DNA of 28,324 nucleotides from a virus: IMG/VR virus record IMGVR_UViG_3300008108_000618, positions 1-28,324 of that record; one strand, given 5' to 3'. Both the position numbers and the translations under genes were made by a program. Below the pieces are notes generated by a model. That model did not search any database. It had not been told where the DNA came from and was given only the letters and a program-made list of their open reading frames with translations. Of this stretch, positions 5,528 to 13,646 are shown in pieces. Numbering within the stretch: the stretch's first letter is position 1; each line of letters opens with the position of its first letter.

Positions 5528-5580
5528 TATTTTTTTATCTTTTTTTAAATTATTTGTATTAACTAAAATACTTTTATATT

Positions 5581-5883
5581 ATGGCAGCCTCCACATTTAG
5601 TCACAAACTAAATAAATTAGCCGAAATACTGGAGGCCGAATACTCAACACCCAAATTCAGAGAGTGTACGGATAAGAATAAAGAATACGACAAAAGTCGC
5701 TATCTTTACATTTGGTACGCATTTAACAGCTTAAATACCCCAAGAATAGTAATCCGGGATACATTGCCATGCTACGGATACGGCAAAACAATATACCAGG
5801 TAATCAGACGAATGTATTTAAGACGAAAGGATAAAGAATTGATATTAGAAATAAATCACATTAAGCGGTTGTATGGCTTATGA
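5581..5883 (+). CDS. Hypothetical protein upstream of terminase (possible HTH)
   Basis: A 100-residue basic protein opening the rightward arm. The C-terminal two thirds are helical: RYLYIWYAFNSLNTPRIVIRDTL, then YGKTIYQVIRRMYLRRKDKELILEINHIKRLYG. The pattern of a long helix, a short turn, a 'GKTIYQVIRR' recognition-like helix and a final helix faintly resembles the DnaA domain IV layout, so it may bind DNA. Sequence identity is too low to claim this. Its stop overlaps the terminase small subunit start by 11 bp. Position suggests involvement in packaging-site recognition or late-gene control, but this is inference. Confidence 0.5.
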   Translation: MAASTFSHKLNKLAEILEAEYSTPKFRECTDKNKEYDKSRYLYIWYAFNSLNTPRIVIRDTLPCYGYGKTIYQVIRRMYLRRKDKELILEINHIKRLYGL

Positions 5884-6271
5884 TAAAGATGAAATATTAA
5901 GTAAGTGTTTAAAGGCAATAGAGGAGCATAAATGCACTACTTTTGACGAAATGAGCCTTTATGTTGAGCCGACAATAAAATGTTTATATGATTGGAAATT
6001 TCATGAATGTGAGGATATAAAAGGTGCAATAGCAAAACAAAAGGTTATAGCTAAAAGCCGAATGAAGAAAAACTGGCAAAGCCAAGAGGCGGCACCGGCA
6101 TTGCAAATAGCAGCATTTAAGCTGATGGCAGATGAAGATGAATTTAATAAGCTGATTACTAATAAAAGCGATGTAAAAGCCGATGTAAACATTCCACAAC
6201 TCAAACAAGTTATTATTACCCCTAATGGCAGTACCGAGCAAAGTAATATGGCCGACGCATCAAGCATATAA
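5873..6271 (+). CDS. terS: Terminase small subunit
   Basis: A 132-residue protein with the features of phage small terminase subunits, which bind the packaging site and recruit the large subunit. An N-terminal helical DNA-binding region (DEILSKCLKAIEEHKCTTFDEMSLYV, PTIKCLYDWKF) precedes a central oligomerisation helix (IKGAIAKQKVIAKSRMKKNWQSQEAAPALQIAAFKLMADEDE). The family-typical ALQIAAFKLMA..E is visible. The C-terminal tail (DVNIPQLKQVIITPNG) is the segment that often contacts the large subunit. It overlaps the large subunit gene by 47 bp, the classical arrangement. Confidence 0.8.
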   Translation: MAYDKDEILSKCLKAIEEHKCTTFDEMSLYVEPTIKCLYDWKFHECEDIKGAIAKQKVIAKSRMKKNWQSQEAAPALQIAAFKLMADEDEFNKLITNKSDVKADVNIPQLKQVIITPNGSTEQSNMADASSI

Positions 6272-7382
6272 AGACGGGGCGCAAATAATATGTAATGAAG
6301 GCGGCAGTCGGTCCGGTAAATCATATTCAACTATTCAGATACTTGTCAGCATTGCAACTACACAAAATAATAAACGAATATCAATAGTATCTCATTCGCT
6401 TCCACACATCAAACGTGGTGCATTTAGGGATTTACAACAGGTTTTAAGGGATACGGGCAATTGGTATGAAGAATGGATGCGATGGACTGACTTTGTTTAT
6501 TCATTTCCAAATGGATCTTACATTGAATTATTCGGCCTTGAAGATGAAGGCAAAGCACGTGGACCGGGTAGAGATATTCTATTTATAAATGAAGCTAACC
6601 TAATCAGTAAGCTATTATTTGACCAGTTGGCCATGCGGACAACCGGTACCATCTTTATGGACTGGAATCCGGCTGAGTTCAGATCATGGGTATATGATAT
6701 TGCCGACAACCCTAAAAACATAAAGATCCATAGTACTTATGTAGACAATATCCACAACTTAAGCCAGCAGCAAATTGATTACATTGAAAGTTATAAAGAT
6801 TTGCCCGATGATTTTATGTGGAAGGTATATGGGTTAGGGGAAAGGGGAGCGGCAAAAGAATTGATATACACCAACTGGAAGATAGTGAGCGAACTACCGG
6901 GCAAAGGTACTGTATTTTATGGCCTCGACTTTGGTTATACTGTACCTACTGCTCTCGTAAAGATAGAACATTATGAAGGTGCAAATTATGTAGAAGAAAT
7001 GCTTTATTTGCCTAAGTTGACAATTTCAGACCTTATAAACAAATTAAAGGGTTTAAATTTGACAAGGAGCGATGAGATATTTTGTGATGCAGCCGAGCCG
7101 AAAACAATAGAAGAGCTTAGTCGGAATAACTTTAACTGCAAACCAGCCGACAAAGATGTATGGGCCGGCATCATGAAGGTAAAATCACATCCTTTGCATA
7201 TTGTACATAATAGCAACAATCTGAAAGCAGAGTTGCAATCGTACAAATGGAAGACTGATAAGGATGGCAATATAGCAAGTGATGAAAGTCCTGTAAAGGA
7301 GAATGATCACTTATTGGATGCAATGAGATATGGCATCTTTACTAAACTTACAACAAAATCACCCAGTTGGGTAGCATTCTAA
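6225..7382 (+). CDS. terL: Terminase large subunit (ATPase/nuclease)
   Basis: A 385-residue terminase of the Terminase_3/PBSX type, the motor and nuclease that packages DNA into the prohead. Walker A is GGSRSGKS (residues 26-33) and Walker B is DILFINEAN (about 117-125). A MDWNPAE segment follows in the coupling region. The C-terminal RNase H-like nuclease domain starts with GLDFGYT (about 230), continues with IFCDAAEPKTI, and ends with DHLLDAMRYGI. All expected acidic residues of the nuclease are present. The length is slightly shorter than the usual 400-450 residues. The start at 6225 is the only ATG upstream of the ATPase domain. The stop overlaps the portal start (TAATG). Confidence 0.92.
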   Translation: MAVPSKVIWPTHQAYKDGAQIICNEGGSRSGKSYSTIQILVSIATTQNNKRISIVSHSLPHIKRGAFRDLQQVLRDTGNWYEEWMRWTDFVYSFPNGSYIELFGLEDEGKARGPGRDILFINEANLISKLLFDQLAMRTTGTIFMDWNPAEFRSWVYDIADNPKNIKIHSTYVDNIHNLSQQQIDYIESYKDLPDDFMWKVYGLGERGAAKELIYTNWKIVSELPGKGTVFYGLDFGYTVPTALVKIEHYEGANYVEEMLYLPKLTISDLINKLKGLNLTRSDEIFCDAAEPKTIEELSRNNFNCKPADKDVWAGIMKVKSHPLHIVHNSNNLKAELQSYKWKTDKDGNIASDESPVKENDHLLDAMRYGIFTKLTTKSPSWVAF

Positions 7383-8737
7383 TGAGTTGGATAAATAAAC
7401 TTTTAGGCATTGAAAAGATACAGAAAAAAGCAATGTCATTTCCAGGTGTTTATGTAGGCGCGCCAATAAGCTTTTTTAAATGGGATCGTGACCAGAATGC
7501 TTACGATAATAATGACACGGTTTATACGGTTGTCAAAAAGATAGGGCGCAAAGCTGCAACCGTGCCCATTTATAGCTACTTGCCAAAGAATCAAACCACA
7601 TTAAAGCGTTATAAACATTCACCAGTTAATAACGTACAACGTTACCAAATAGACCGGATAAAGGCATTGGATGAAGTTGTAAGCAATTCAGCATTAAGTA
7701 ACCTGATTAATAACCCTAACCCTACACAAGGGGCCGATGCATTCTTTGAGGGTGTATTTAGCTTTTATGCTTTAAATGGTGAGGCGTTTATCTGGCTTAA
7801 TCGTGGCGGCATTGAAGATGGTGAGGTGTTAGAGATGTACTTAATCCCGCCGGATAAAGTTGAATTAGTGCCCTCTCCAAATGATTTATATGGTGTTTTG
7901 GGTTACATATTGGATATAAACGGAAAGCTTATATCTATACCTAAATCGGACATAATACACTGGAAAACATTTAACCCAAATTTTGATGTTGTTGACCGTA
8001 GCCATTTACGTGGCTTTAATCCAATGCGGCCATTAAAGCGTAGGTTACAACAAGATAATGATGCGATGGAGGCGGCAGTTGCAATGTTTCAAAATGGCGG
8101 TGCAAAGGGGGTATTGACAAATGAGACATTGGATAATTTAACGCCAGAGCAGGCCGGGCAATTAAAGGCGGTTATTGACAATAAGATAAATAACACGGCC
8201 ATGAAGGCGGCGGTGGCTACTCTACAGGGCAAATGGGAGTTTTTAAATATAGGCAAGGATAGTGTTGATATGCAGCTATTAGATAGCCAGGATAAGACGA
8301 TGGAGCGTATCGCAATGGCATTGGGTGTAGATCCTGACATATTAGTACCGGGTCAATCATTTAGTAACAGAGAATGGGCGCAAAAGAAGTTTGTGACCGA
8401 TCTTATCATGCCGATGTGTAATAGCTTACGTGATGAACTAAATCGGGTATTAGTGCCATCCTTTGGCAGCCGTGAGTATTTAGATTATGATTTCAGTACA
8501 TTACCCGAACTGCAGGATGATTATTCTAAAATGTCAACGGTGTACAATGGCATGTTTGACAGAGGCACGATAAATGGTAATGAATATCGCAAGTTGTTAG
8601 GTTTTGAAGCTACTGCTATACCAATGCATGAGCGGTATTTAATTACTGGAAATTACGGATTAATAGAGGATGTGGATGTACCTGAAGAAGATATAAACAA
8701 TGACAACAGCGGAGAATACAACGATTATATGGCTTAG
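7382..8737 (+). CDS. Portal protein (HK97 family)
   Basis: A 451-residue portal protein, the dodecameric ring at one capsid vertex through which DNA enters and to which the tail attaches. I chose the ATG at 7382, overlapping the terminase stop as TAATG; an upstream in-frame ATG at 7367 adds only MGSIL. The family pattern is clear: VYTVVKKIGRKAATVPIYSY, LINNPNPTQGADAFFEGVFS, ALNGEAFIWLNRGG, EMYLIPPDKVELV, IIHWKTFNPNFD, RGFNPMRPLKRRLQQDNDAM, FQNGGAKGVL, and a C-terminal LDYDFSTLPEL region. The Asp/Glu/Asn-rich end (VDVPEEDINNDN) is probably disordered. Confidence 0.92.
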   Translation: MSWINKLLGIEKIQKKAMSFPGVYVGAPISFFKWDRDQNAYDNNDTVYTVVKKIGRKAATVPIYSYLPKNQTTLKRYKHSPVNNVQRYQIDRIKALDEVVSNSALSNLINNPNPTQGADAFFEGVFSFYALNGEAFIWLNRGGIEDGEVLEMYLIPPDKVELVPSPNDLYGVLGYILDINGKLISIPKSDIIHWKTFNPNFDVVDRSHLRGFNPMRPLKRRLQQDNDAMEAAVAMFQNGGAKGVLTNETLDNLTPEQAGQLKAVIDNKINNTAMKAAVATLQGKWEFLNIGKDSVDMQLLDSQDKTMERIAMALGVDPDILVPGQSFSNREWAQKKFVTDLIMPMCNSLRDELNRVLVPSFGSREYLDYDFSTLPELQDDYSKMSTVYNGMFDRGTINGNEYRKLLGFEATAIPMHERYLITGNYGLIEDVDVPEEDINNDNSGEYNDYMA

Positions 8738-8849
8738 GGGGTATGGATGGTATTTTGTGCAAATGGACTATTTCAGCGCCAATATAAACGTGCCGGCCAT
8801 AAGCTTTTTTAGGGAATGTTTTGAGAATGTCAACTACAACAGAAATTAA
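8700..8849 (+). CDS. Possible 49-residue protein between portal and MuF gene
   Basis: An ATG at 8700, inside the portal 3' end, opens a 49-codon frame: MTTAENTTIIWLRGYGWYFV, then an aromatic-rich stretch with FSANINVPAISFFRECF. It fills the 89-bp gap between the portal stop and the next gene and overlaps both. In a genome otherwise packed with overlapping genes this supports coding. However, the composition is unremarkable, no family is recognised, and the overlap of 23 bp with the next gene could be accidental. Confidence 0.3.
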   Translation: MTTAENTTIIWLRGYGWYFVQMDYFSANINVPAISFFRECFENVNYNRN

Positions 8850-9039
8850 AAGTTATTGTCAAAGTATAGCCAAGCGGGTATATCCTGAAACTGAAAGGGA
8901 GAAAAACTGCATTAATGAGTATGGCAAAATGATAGTGAGGCGTGGGCATTTTACAAAAGAACTGATTAACTTCATATCGAAATATGACGGCAAGACAGCG
9001 GAGAATATACTGGAACAGGGAAAGGAACAAAGCCGTTAA
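8827..9039 (+). CDS. Hypothetical small protein in head module
   Basis: A 70-residue protein; I use the ATG at 8827. It is predicted helical (TTEIKSYCQSIAKRVYPETE, TKELINFISKYDGKTAENIL) and charged, with no membrane segment or motif. It overlaps the MuF-like gene by 56 bp in a different frame, so the two are translated from the same message. Small genes at this position between portal and head morphogenesis protein are common and mostly uncharacterised. A role in head assembly is possible but unsupported. Confidence 0.5.
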   Translation: MSTTTEIKSYCQSIAKRVYPETEREKNCINEYGKMIVRRGHFTKELINFISKYDGKTAENILEQGKEQSR

Positions 9040-9823
9040 ATACATTAACAAGTATAAGGGTAAATTTTATCGGGCATTGCAGGCCGATATGAAAGGCTTT
9101 CAGGATGCTTTGCAGAATAGCGAACAGGATGCAAGGCGTTATGTCAATACGTTGTTATTTAGCGATGGCATAAGCCGGACCATGAATCAAATCATTAGAG
9201 ACGTGGCGGTTAAGTATGCAAGGGATAATTACAATACTTTACGCAAAGAGAAGCAGTTTGGAACAAGTGAGGAGTGGATACAAATGATAATGGAGTATTT
9301 AGGCACTAACTTTTACGATAAAGGTGTATTGCAGATAGTCCAGACCAGCCGGGCCATGATGTTGGATATATTGGATAAAGGCAATCGTGAGGGGTGGGGA
9401 TATTATGACTATGCAAGGTATATTAGTGAAACGGTGCCGGGGTTAAATCAGAATAGAGCTGATATGATAGCCAGAACGGAGGTGGGGCGCGCTATCCATG
9501 CCGGCACATTTATAGGTGCTGATAAGTCACCATTCCAAAAGCAGAAGATGTGGGTGGCTGCAAAGGATAATAGAACAAGGGGCAATCCGTTTAAAGGGAA
9601 AAAAGATAAAGCAGACCATTGGAATATGGATGGGCAGACCGTTGACTTTAATGATAAGTTTGTAGATAGCAGGTCAGGATCTGAAATGGAGCATCCACAT
9701 GATCCACAAGCCAAAGCGGTTGATGTTATACGTTGCAGATGTACTTTTGTAGTAATTAATAAGAGGGATAAGAATGGCAATTTGATAAGGAAAAATAATA
9801 TAGTTGACGCATTTAGATTATAA
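8984..9823 (+). CDS. Head morphogenesis protein (Mu gpF-like)
   Basis: A 279-residue minor head protein of the MuF/SPP1 gp7 type. It associates with portal and capsid during prohead assembly and may be ejected with DNA. The N-terminal two thirds are helical. The MuF domain is in the C-terminal third: IARTEVGRAIHAGTF (about 160-174), KMWVAAKDNRTRG, HWNMDGQTVDFNDKF, then HPHDPQ and VIRCRCTFVVI. The conserved Arg-Thr-Glu and the CRC cluster of the family are present. The position after the portal gene is canonical. There is no C-terminal toxin fusion, which some MuF proteins carry. Confidence 0.85.
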   Translation: MTARQRRIYWNRERNKAVKYINKYKGKFYRALQADMKGFQDALQNSEQDARRYVNTLLFSDGISRTMNQIIRDVAVKYARDNYNTLRKEKQFGTSEEWIQMIMEYLGTNFYDKGVLQIVQTSRAMMLDILDKGNREGWGYYDYARYISETVPGLNQNRADMIARTEVGRAIHAGTFIGADKSPFQKQKMWVAAKDNRTRGNPFKGKKDKADHWNMDGQTVDFNDKFVDSRSGSEMEHPHDPQAKAVDVIRCRCTFVVINKRDKNGNLIRKNNIVDAFRL

Positions 9824-9852
9824 ATATATTTTAGTATTTGAATTTTGTTGAT

Positions 9853-10710
9853 ATGCCAAGTCCGAGAGCAAATGAGAATAGAGATCAGTTTTTAGACAGG
9901 TGTATGGGTGATAGTGAAATGGTGGGTGAGTTTGGTGAGAATGATCAGAGATACGCGGTTTGTGTGTCGTACTGGCAAAATAAAAAGGTAATGAATACTA
10001 TTCAGCATAAGGTTTACGATTTAAAGGCTCTCGATGTGGATACATCCAATAGGAGCGTAAAGGTGGCCATTGCTGAAATGGAATCTATTGACCGGGATGG
10101 GGATGTATTTGACAAGTCTGCATTTGATAAGACAATAACAGAGCGCGGACCATTAGGCTCAAATGAGATTTGGCATTTGATAAACCATGAACGTAAACTG
10201 GAGAGCAGTTTAGGTAAGTTCCAAAAGTTATATAAAGAGGGCAAATATATCGTTGGTGAAAATAATTACCGGGATATGTTCCTTTGGAAAGAGGTTGCAT
10301 GGCCTTTATATGAAAGCGGAGACATTACCCAGCATTCAGTTGGATTTACCGTACTGAATCAGCAAAAGGCCGTAGATCACAATGTAATTACACAGGTTGC
10401 ATTATGGGAAGGTAGCGCGGTGTTGTGGGGTGCAAATCCAAATACACCTACTTTTGACGTGGTTAAATCATTTTTAGATCAGAAGAAAGAAACGGCCATC
10501 GATTACATGGCATGGGTTATTAAGAAGCTGAAAGAAGGTAAATATACCGGCGAAAACGAATCATTATTAGTAAACGAATTGCAGGAAGTATCAGCATTAT
10601 TTTTGCCGCAGGAGACTGCACAAAATACAGAAGAGCCGCAGGAAACTGCACTTGATGTAAGTAAGCTGAGAAAGGCAATAGACATACAATTATTAAAATT
10701 TTACAAATAA
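9853..10710 (+). CDS. Prohead protease (HK97-type)
   Basis: A 285-residue protein with start chosen at the ATG at 9853 (MPSPRANENRDQFLDRCM). Residues 1-45 form a small domain (RCMGDSEMVGEF, NDQRYAVCVSYW) often fused ahead of proteases in such phages. The protease domain begins near residue 47 and has the S78/U35 family pattern: AIAEMESIDRDGDVFDKSAF, EIWHLINHER with catalytic His112, GKFQKLYKEGKYIVG, and DITQHSVGF with catalytic Ser162. It cleaves the capsid protein's N-terminal delta domain and itself during maturation. The C-terminal 80 residues are charged and possibly scaffold-like. An ATG at 9991 could serve as an internal start giving the bare protease. Confidence 0.88.
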   Translation: MPSPRANENRDQFLDRCMGDSEMVGEFGENDQRYAVCVSYWQNKKVMNTIQHKVYDLKALDVDTSNRSVKVAIAEMESIDRDGDVFDKSAFDKTITERGPLGSNEIWHLINHERKLESSLGKFQKLYKEGKYIVGENNYRDMFLWKEVAWPLYESGDITQHSVGFTVLNQQKAVDHNVITQVALWEGSAVLWGANPNTPTFDVVKSFLDQKKETAIDYMAWVIKKLKEGKYTGENESLLVNELQEVSALFLPQETAQNTEEPQETALDVSKLRKAIDIQLLKFYK

Positions 10711-10716
10711 CAAAAA

Positions 10717-11853
10717 ATGGCAAATGAAATCCTCGATGCATTGAATCCCCTTGTGGATGGCATCAAATCAGAAATCAAGGCAATTGATACAAAATTAGCC
10801 TCTGACATCGCGCAACTTAATGAAGACGCGCAAAAGAAAAATGAGACAATCGGCGAACTGAGCAACAAAGTAAAAGAATTTGCTGCTGCTGCAAACCGTC
10901 TTAAATCTGGCGTTGAAGATAGCGCTAAGAGAGATTGGTCAAATAGCGACAGATTCAAATCTGCTATTGTTGACATTGTTGCTGAAAACTTCGAGAAGAT
11001 CAAATCTGAAACTCCTTTTACTGCAACTAAGGATGTAAAAGATATGACTTTGACTGGTAACCTGACCGGTACTTCTCAAATCAGCTACGTACCTAACGCT
11101 ATCATGCGTTCATTCTACAATCCGCATTTGTATGATGTTTTCCGCATCATTCCAACTTCAACCGGAAACGTTACTTTCCCTCGTGCAAGTGATACAGTTA
11201 GTGAAGGATCTTTTGGTGCTCAAACTGAAGGAAACAGCAAACAGCAAATTGACTACAACATCACAATGGTGAATGTAGCTGTGCCTTTTATCGCTGGTTT
11301 CTCTAAAGTAAGCCGTCAGATGCTGCAAGATCTTCCTTTCTTACAAGCTTACCTTTCTCAGTCGCTTGTTGAAGATTGGAACAGAGCCGTTAACACTCGT
11401 TTCCTGAATACAATCGCTTCCGGATCAACTGCACTTTCTTCCGCTGCTACTGTTAATGCTGAAAAAATGATTGATGGTGTTGCACAACATGGCGCTCTCG
11501 GTTTAGGTCAACCTAACCTGATCCTGACTACTCACGCATCATGGGCAACTTTGATGAAGACTAAGCCAGGCGATTATAGCATCCCCGGTGGTGTAACTAT
11601 CGGAGCTAACGGCGAAACTCGCATCGTTGGTGTGCCTGTAGTGCCTCATTCTCAGGTAACTGGATCTCGTTTCTATGTCTTAAATACTGATGCTTTCGGT
11701 ATCGCTCAGGCTTCTGCTCTTAGCGTTCGCAGCACTGAATTTGATGACAAAGACTTCCAGAAGAACTTAATCACATACCGTGCTGAAGCTCGTATCGAGT
11801 TGTTAAGCTTCCAGCCGAAAGCTGCCGTTTACGGAACTACCGGAACTGCTTAA
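10717..11853 (+). CDS. Major capsid protein (HK97 fold)
   Basis: A 378-residue HK97-type major capsid protein. Residues 1 to about 105 are a Lys/Glu/Ala-rich coiled-coil delta domain that acts as an internal scaffold and should be removed by the upstream protease. The mature part follows: TGNLTGTSQISYVPNAIMRS, YDVFRIIPTSTGNVTFPRAS (N-arm/E-loop region), VAVPFIAGFSKVSRQMLQDL (spine helix), and the P- and A-domains ending in YRAEARIELLSFQPKAAVYG. Codon use is strikingly different from neighbours: many Ala GCT, Arg CGT, Leu CTG and Asn AAC codons, as expected for the most abundant virion protein. The stop is followed by the glycosyltransferase cassette. Confidence 0.92.
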   Translation: MANEILDALNPLVDGIKSEIKAIDTKLASDIAQLNEDAQKKNETIGELSNKVKEFAAAANRLKSGVEDSAKRDWSNSDRFKSAIVDIVAENFEKIKSETPFTATKDVKDMTLTGNLTGTSQISYVPNAIMRSFYNPHLYDVFRIIPTSTGNVTFPRASDTVSEGSFGAQTEGNSKQQIDYNITMVNVAVPFIAGFSKVSRQMLQDLPFLQAYLSQSLVEDWNRAVNTRFLNTIASGSTALSSAATVNAEKMIDGVAQHGALGLGQPNLILTTHASWATLMKTKPGDYSIPGGVTIGANGETRIVGVPVVPHSQVTGSRFYVLNTDAFGIAQASALSVRSTEFDDKDFQKNLITYRAEARIELLSFQPKAAVYGTTGTA

Positions 11854-11854
11854 T

Positions 11855-12355
11855 TTGGTTTGTTTTGGTGGCTTAAATGTGGAAAGGTTTGCAGCCATAC
11901 CAAATGTGGATAGGTTTTTATCATTCAATTTATCGCAACAGGCTATACTACAAAGCATCACAGAAAATACTATGGTATTTGAAGATGATGTTAAGTTTGT
12001 GAATGACAAATTAAGCGATGTATTAACTACTGCACCAAAGGACTGGCATTTATTGTACTTATCAGGGCATACATTGCAGCCGTTGAAACATAAGCAATAT
12101 CATTGGTGGCGGTGTAAGCATACCCATACAACGCATTCTGTTATTTATAGTCCATTTGCTGCTAAATACATTTTAAGCAAATACGATCCTTATAAGAGTG
12201 GTATTTATGATGACTTTTTATTAAGGAAGATACAACCTGTTTTAAATTGTTATATTTGTAAGCCATTCATCACTACACAGCGGCCTGGATATAGTGACCT
12301 TTGGCAGACCGAAACGGATTATGGCATTTTACATACTCAAAGCAAATTATTGTGA
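11855..12355 (+). CDS. GT25-like glycosyltransferase, short N-terminus
   Basis: About 166 codons resembling family 25 glycosyltransferases (LPS-type, small phage versions). It has MVFEDDVKF at about residue 40, the DxD-like EDD that binds the nucleotide-sugar metal. DWHLLYLSGHTL, then HTTHSVIYSPFAAKYIL, then IQPVLNCYICKPFITTQRPGYSDL correspond to the family's middle and C-terminal signatures. The usual N-terminal strand (YVINLxxRxDR) is absent, and no ATG precedes residue 40. The start must be a TTG (11855) or GTG (11876), or the gene has lost its 5' end on insertion next to the capsid gene. It ends in a GTGA overlap with the next gene. Donor and acceptor are unknown. Confidence 0.6.
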   Translation: MVCFGGLNVERFAAIPNVDRFLSFNLSQQAILQSITENTMVFEDDVKFVNDKLSDVLTTAPKDWHLLYLSGHTLQPLKHKQYHWWRCKHTHTTHSVIYSPFAAKYILSKYDPYKSGIYDDFLLRKIQPVLNCYICKPFITTQRPGYSDLWQTETDYGILHTQSKLL

Positions 12356-13086
12356 GGAAACTGCATATTACCTTTAGCGACAATAATATGACGAAGGCGG
12401 CTATCTTATGCCGGGATAGTGCAATAAAGCATGGCGCGCATCATTCCATTATGTTTAATGAAAAATGTTATGATCCTATATTTTATAGCCTAAACAAACA
12501 CATTTTAGAACAACCAAGGGGAGCGGGTTATTGGTTATGGAAACCATACATCATTTACAATAATTTATGCAGATTAAATAAAGGGGATGTATTGATTTAT
12601 ACAGATGCAGGTGTTGAAATAGTAAATAACCTAAATCATATTATTGACCGGATGGATAATGATGTGTTTTTATTTGGCAATAATTACAGGCATTTGGATT
12701 GGTGTAAAATGGATGTGATGAATGCCATATATCCTGAATGGGGGAAAAAGTTTGACCGGGAAAGCAGGCAAATACAGGCATCTGCTATTTTTATTCGCAA
12801 TACTGAGGCGGCGCGGTTATTTATTGGTAAATGGCTTAAATATTGCCAGTTGGATGGGTTTATTGACGATTCGCAAAGTTTGGTTTATAATTACCCATCC
12901 TTTCAGGAGCATCGGCATGATCAGGCAATACTTACGTGCCTTGCTTATTATCATAATATAAAGATTCATTATTGGCCGGCGCAATATAACGGCGGGCAGT
13001 TTGTATATGATAAACATCCGCAATTTTCACAAGATAATTATCCTATTATATTTCATCATCACCGCAAACGAAACAACGAATGGTAA
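12352..13086 (+). CDS. Glycosyltransferase (capsule/LPS type, GYWLWKP family)
   Basis: A 244-residue protein starting with a GTG at 12352 that overlaps the preceding stop (GTGA). The resulting N-terminus (MRKLHITFSDNNMTKAAILC) fits the family. Key motifs are GAGYWLWKPYII at about residues 60-71, GDVLIYTDAGVEIVNN at about 81-96 (Asp-containing nucleotide-sugar site), an IQASAIFIRNTEAARLFI segment, and EHRHDQAILTCLAY near 200 (HDQ, common in GT-A enzymes). These match a group of uncharacterised GT-A glycosyltransferases in phage and bacterial surface-polysaccharide clusters. The sugar specificity is unknown. Its stop overlaps the methyltransferase start by 7 bp. Confidence 0.7.
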   Translation: MRKLHITFSDNNMTKAAILCRDSAIKHGAHHSIMFNEKCYDPIFYSLNKHILEQPRGAGYWLWKPYIIYNNLCRLNKGDVLIYTDAGVEIVNNLNHIIDRMDNDVFLFGNNYRHLDWCKMDVMNAIYPEWGKKFDRESRQIQASAIFIRNTEAARLFIGKWLKYCQLDGFIDDSQSLVYNYPSFQEHRHDQAILTCLAYYHNIKIHYWPAQYNGGQFVYDKHPQFSQDNYPIIFHHHRKRNNEW

Positions 13087-13646
13087 AGAGAATTACATTA
13101 GAACGCTGGCATGAGGCTCAAATAGCTGAAAGGATATGCCATAAGTTTGACCGCAAACAAGGCGAAAACCATTATAAAAATACCTATTACAATTATTTTA
13201 AATATTTAGATATAAAAGATTCAGACGCTTTTATTATAGAAATAGGATGTGCTGACTTCCCGGCATTGCAATGGGTGAAGTTTGGTAAAGGATTATTTAT
13301 TGAGCCTATGCCATCAGATATATTAAAAGAGATAGCAAAAGAATTAGGATGCGATATAATTGCAGAACCTGTTGAAAATATTGATATACCTGAATGTGAT
13401 GAAATTTGGCTTTTAAATGTCATGCAGCACGTTATTAATCCGGACTTGTTTATAGCAAAGTGTAAAGCATCTGCTAAATTAATTAGATTCTTTGAGCCAA
13501 TCGACTGGCCTATTGAAATATATCATCCGCATACATTTACATTTGAATGGTATAAAAACCATTTCCCTGATGCTAAATTATACGATGGTAAGCATCCTAA
13601 TTTTCATGAAGCTAAATGTGCATACGGTATATGGTCACAAGTTTAA
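13080..13646 (+). CDS. SAM-dependent methyltransferase (class I)
   Basis: A 188-residue protein with a Rossmann-type methyltransferase core. Motif I is AFIIEIGCADFPAL (about 51-64), which binds S-adenosylmethionine. Motif II is LFIEPMP with an acidic residue at the strand end. DEIWLLNVMQHVINPDLF (about 107-124) is the motif IV/V region typical of methyltransferases acting on small molecules or sugars, and FFEPIDWP follows. No DNA-methylase (N/D)PP(Y/F) motif is present, so DNA modification is unlikely. It is sandwiched between glycosyltransferases with overlapping ends. The most plausible substrate is a sugar in the glycan built by the neighbours, for example an O-methyl cap, but this is inference. 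Confidence 0.7.
   Translation: MVKRITLERWHEAQIAERICHKFDRKQGENHYKNTYYNYFKYLDIKDSDAFIIEIGCADFPALQWVKFGKGLFIEPMPSDILKEIAKELGCDIIAEPVENIDIPECDEIWLLNVMQHVINPDLFIAKCKASAKLIRFFEPIDWPIEIYHPHTFTFEWYKNHFPDAKLYDGKHPNFHEAKCAYGIWSQV

Noticed and set aside
11877-11996. ATG-started frame (MWKGLQPYQ) at the beginning of the GT25-like gene
   Set aside because: It stops before the EDD motif region ends, lacks family similarity and is simply another frame of the same coding sequence.
12722-12961. Alternative plus-strand frame inside the second glycosyltransferase gene
   Set aside because: The main frame has clear family motifs; the alternative product is an irregular hydrophobic/basic sequence.
13080-13646. 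Methyltransferase as a DNA-modifying anti-restriction enzyme
   Set aside because: There is no (N/D)PP(Y/F) or cytosine-methylase PCQ motif, and its coupled neighbours are glycosyltransferases.
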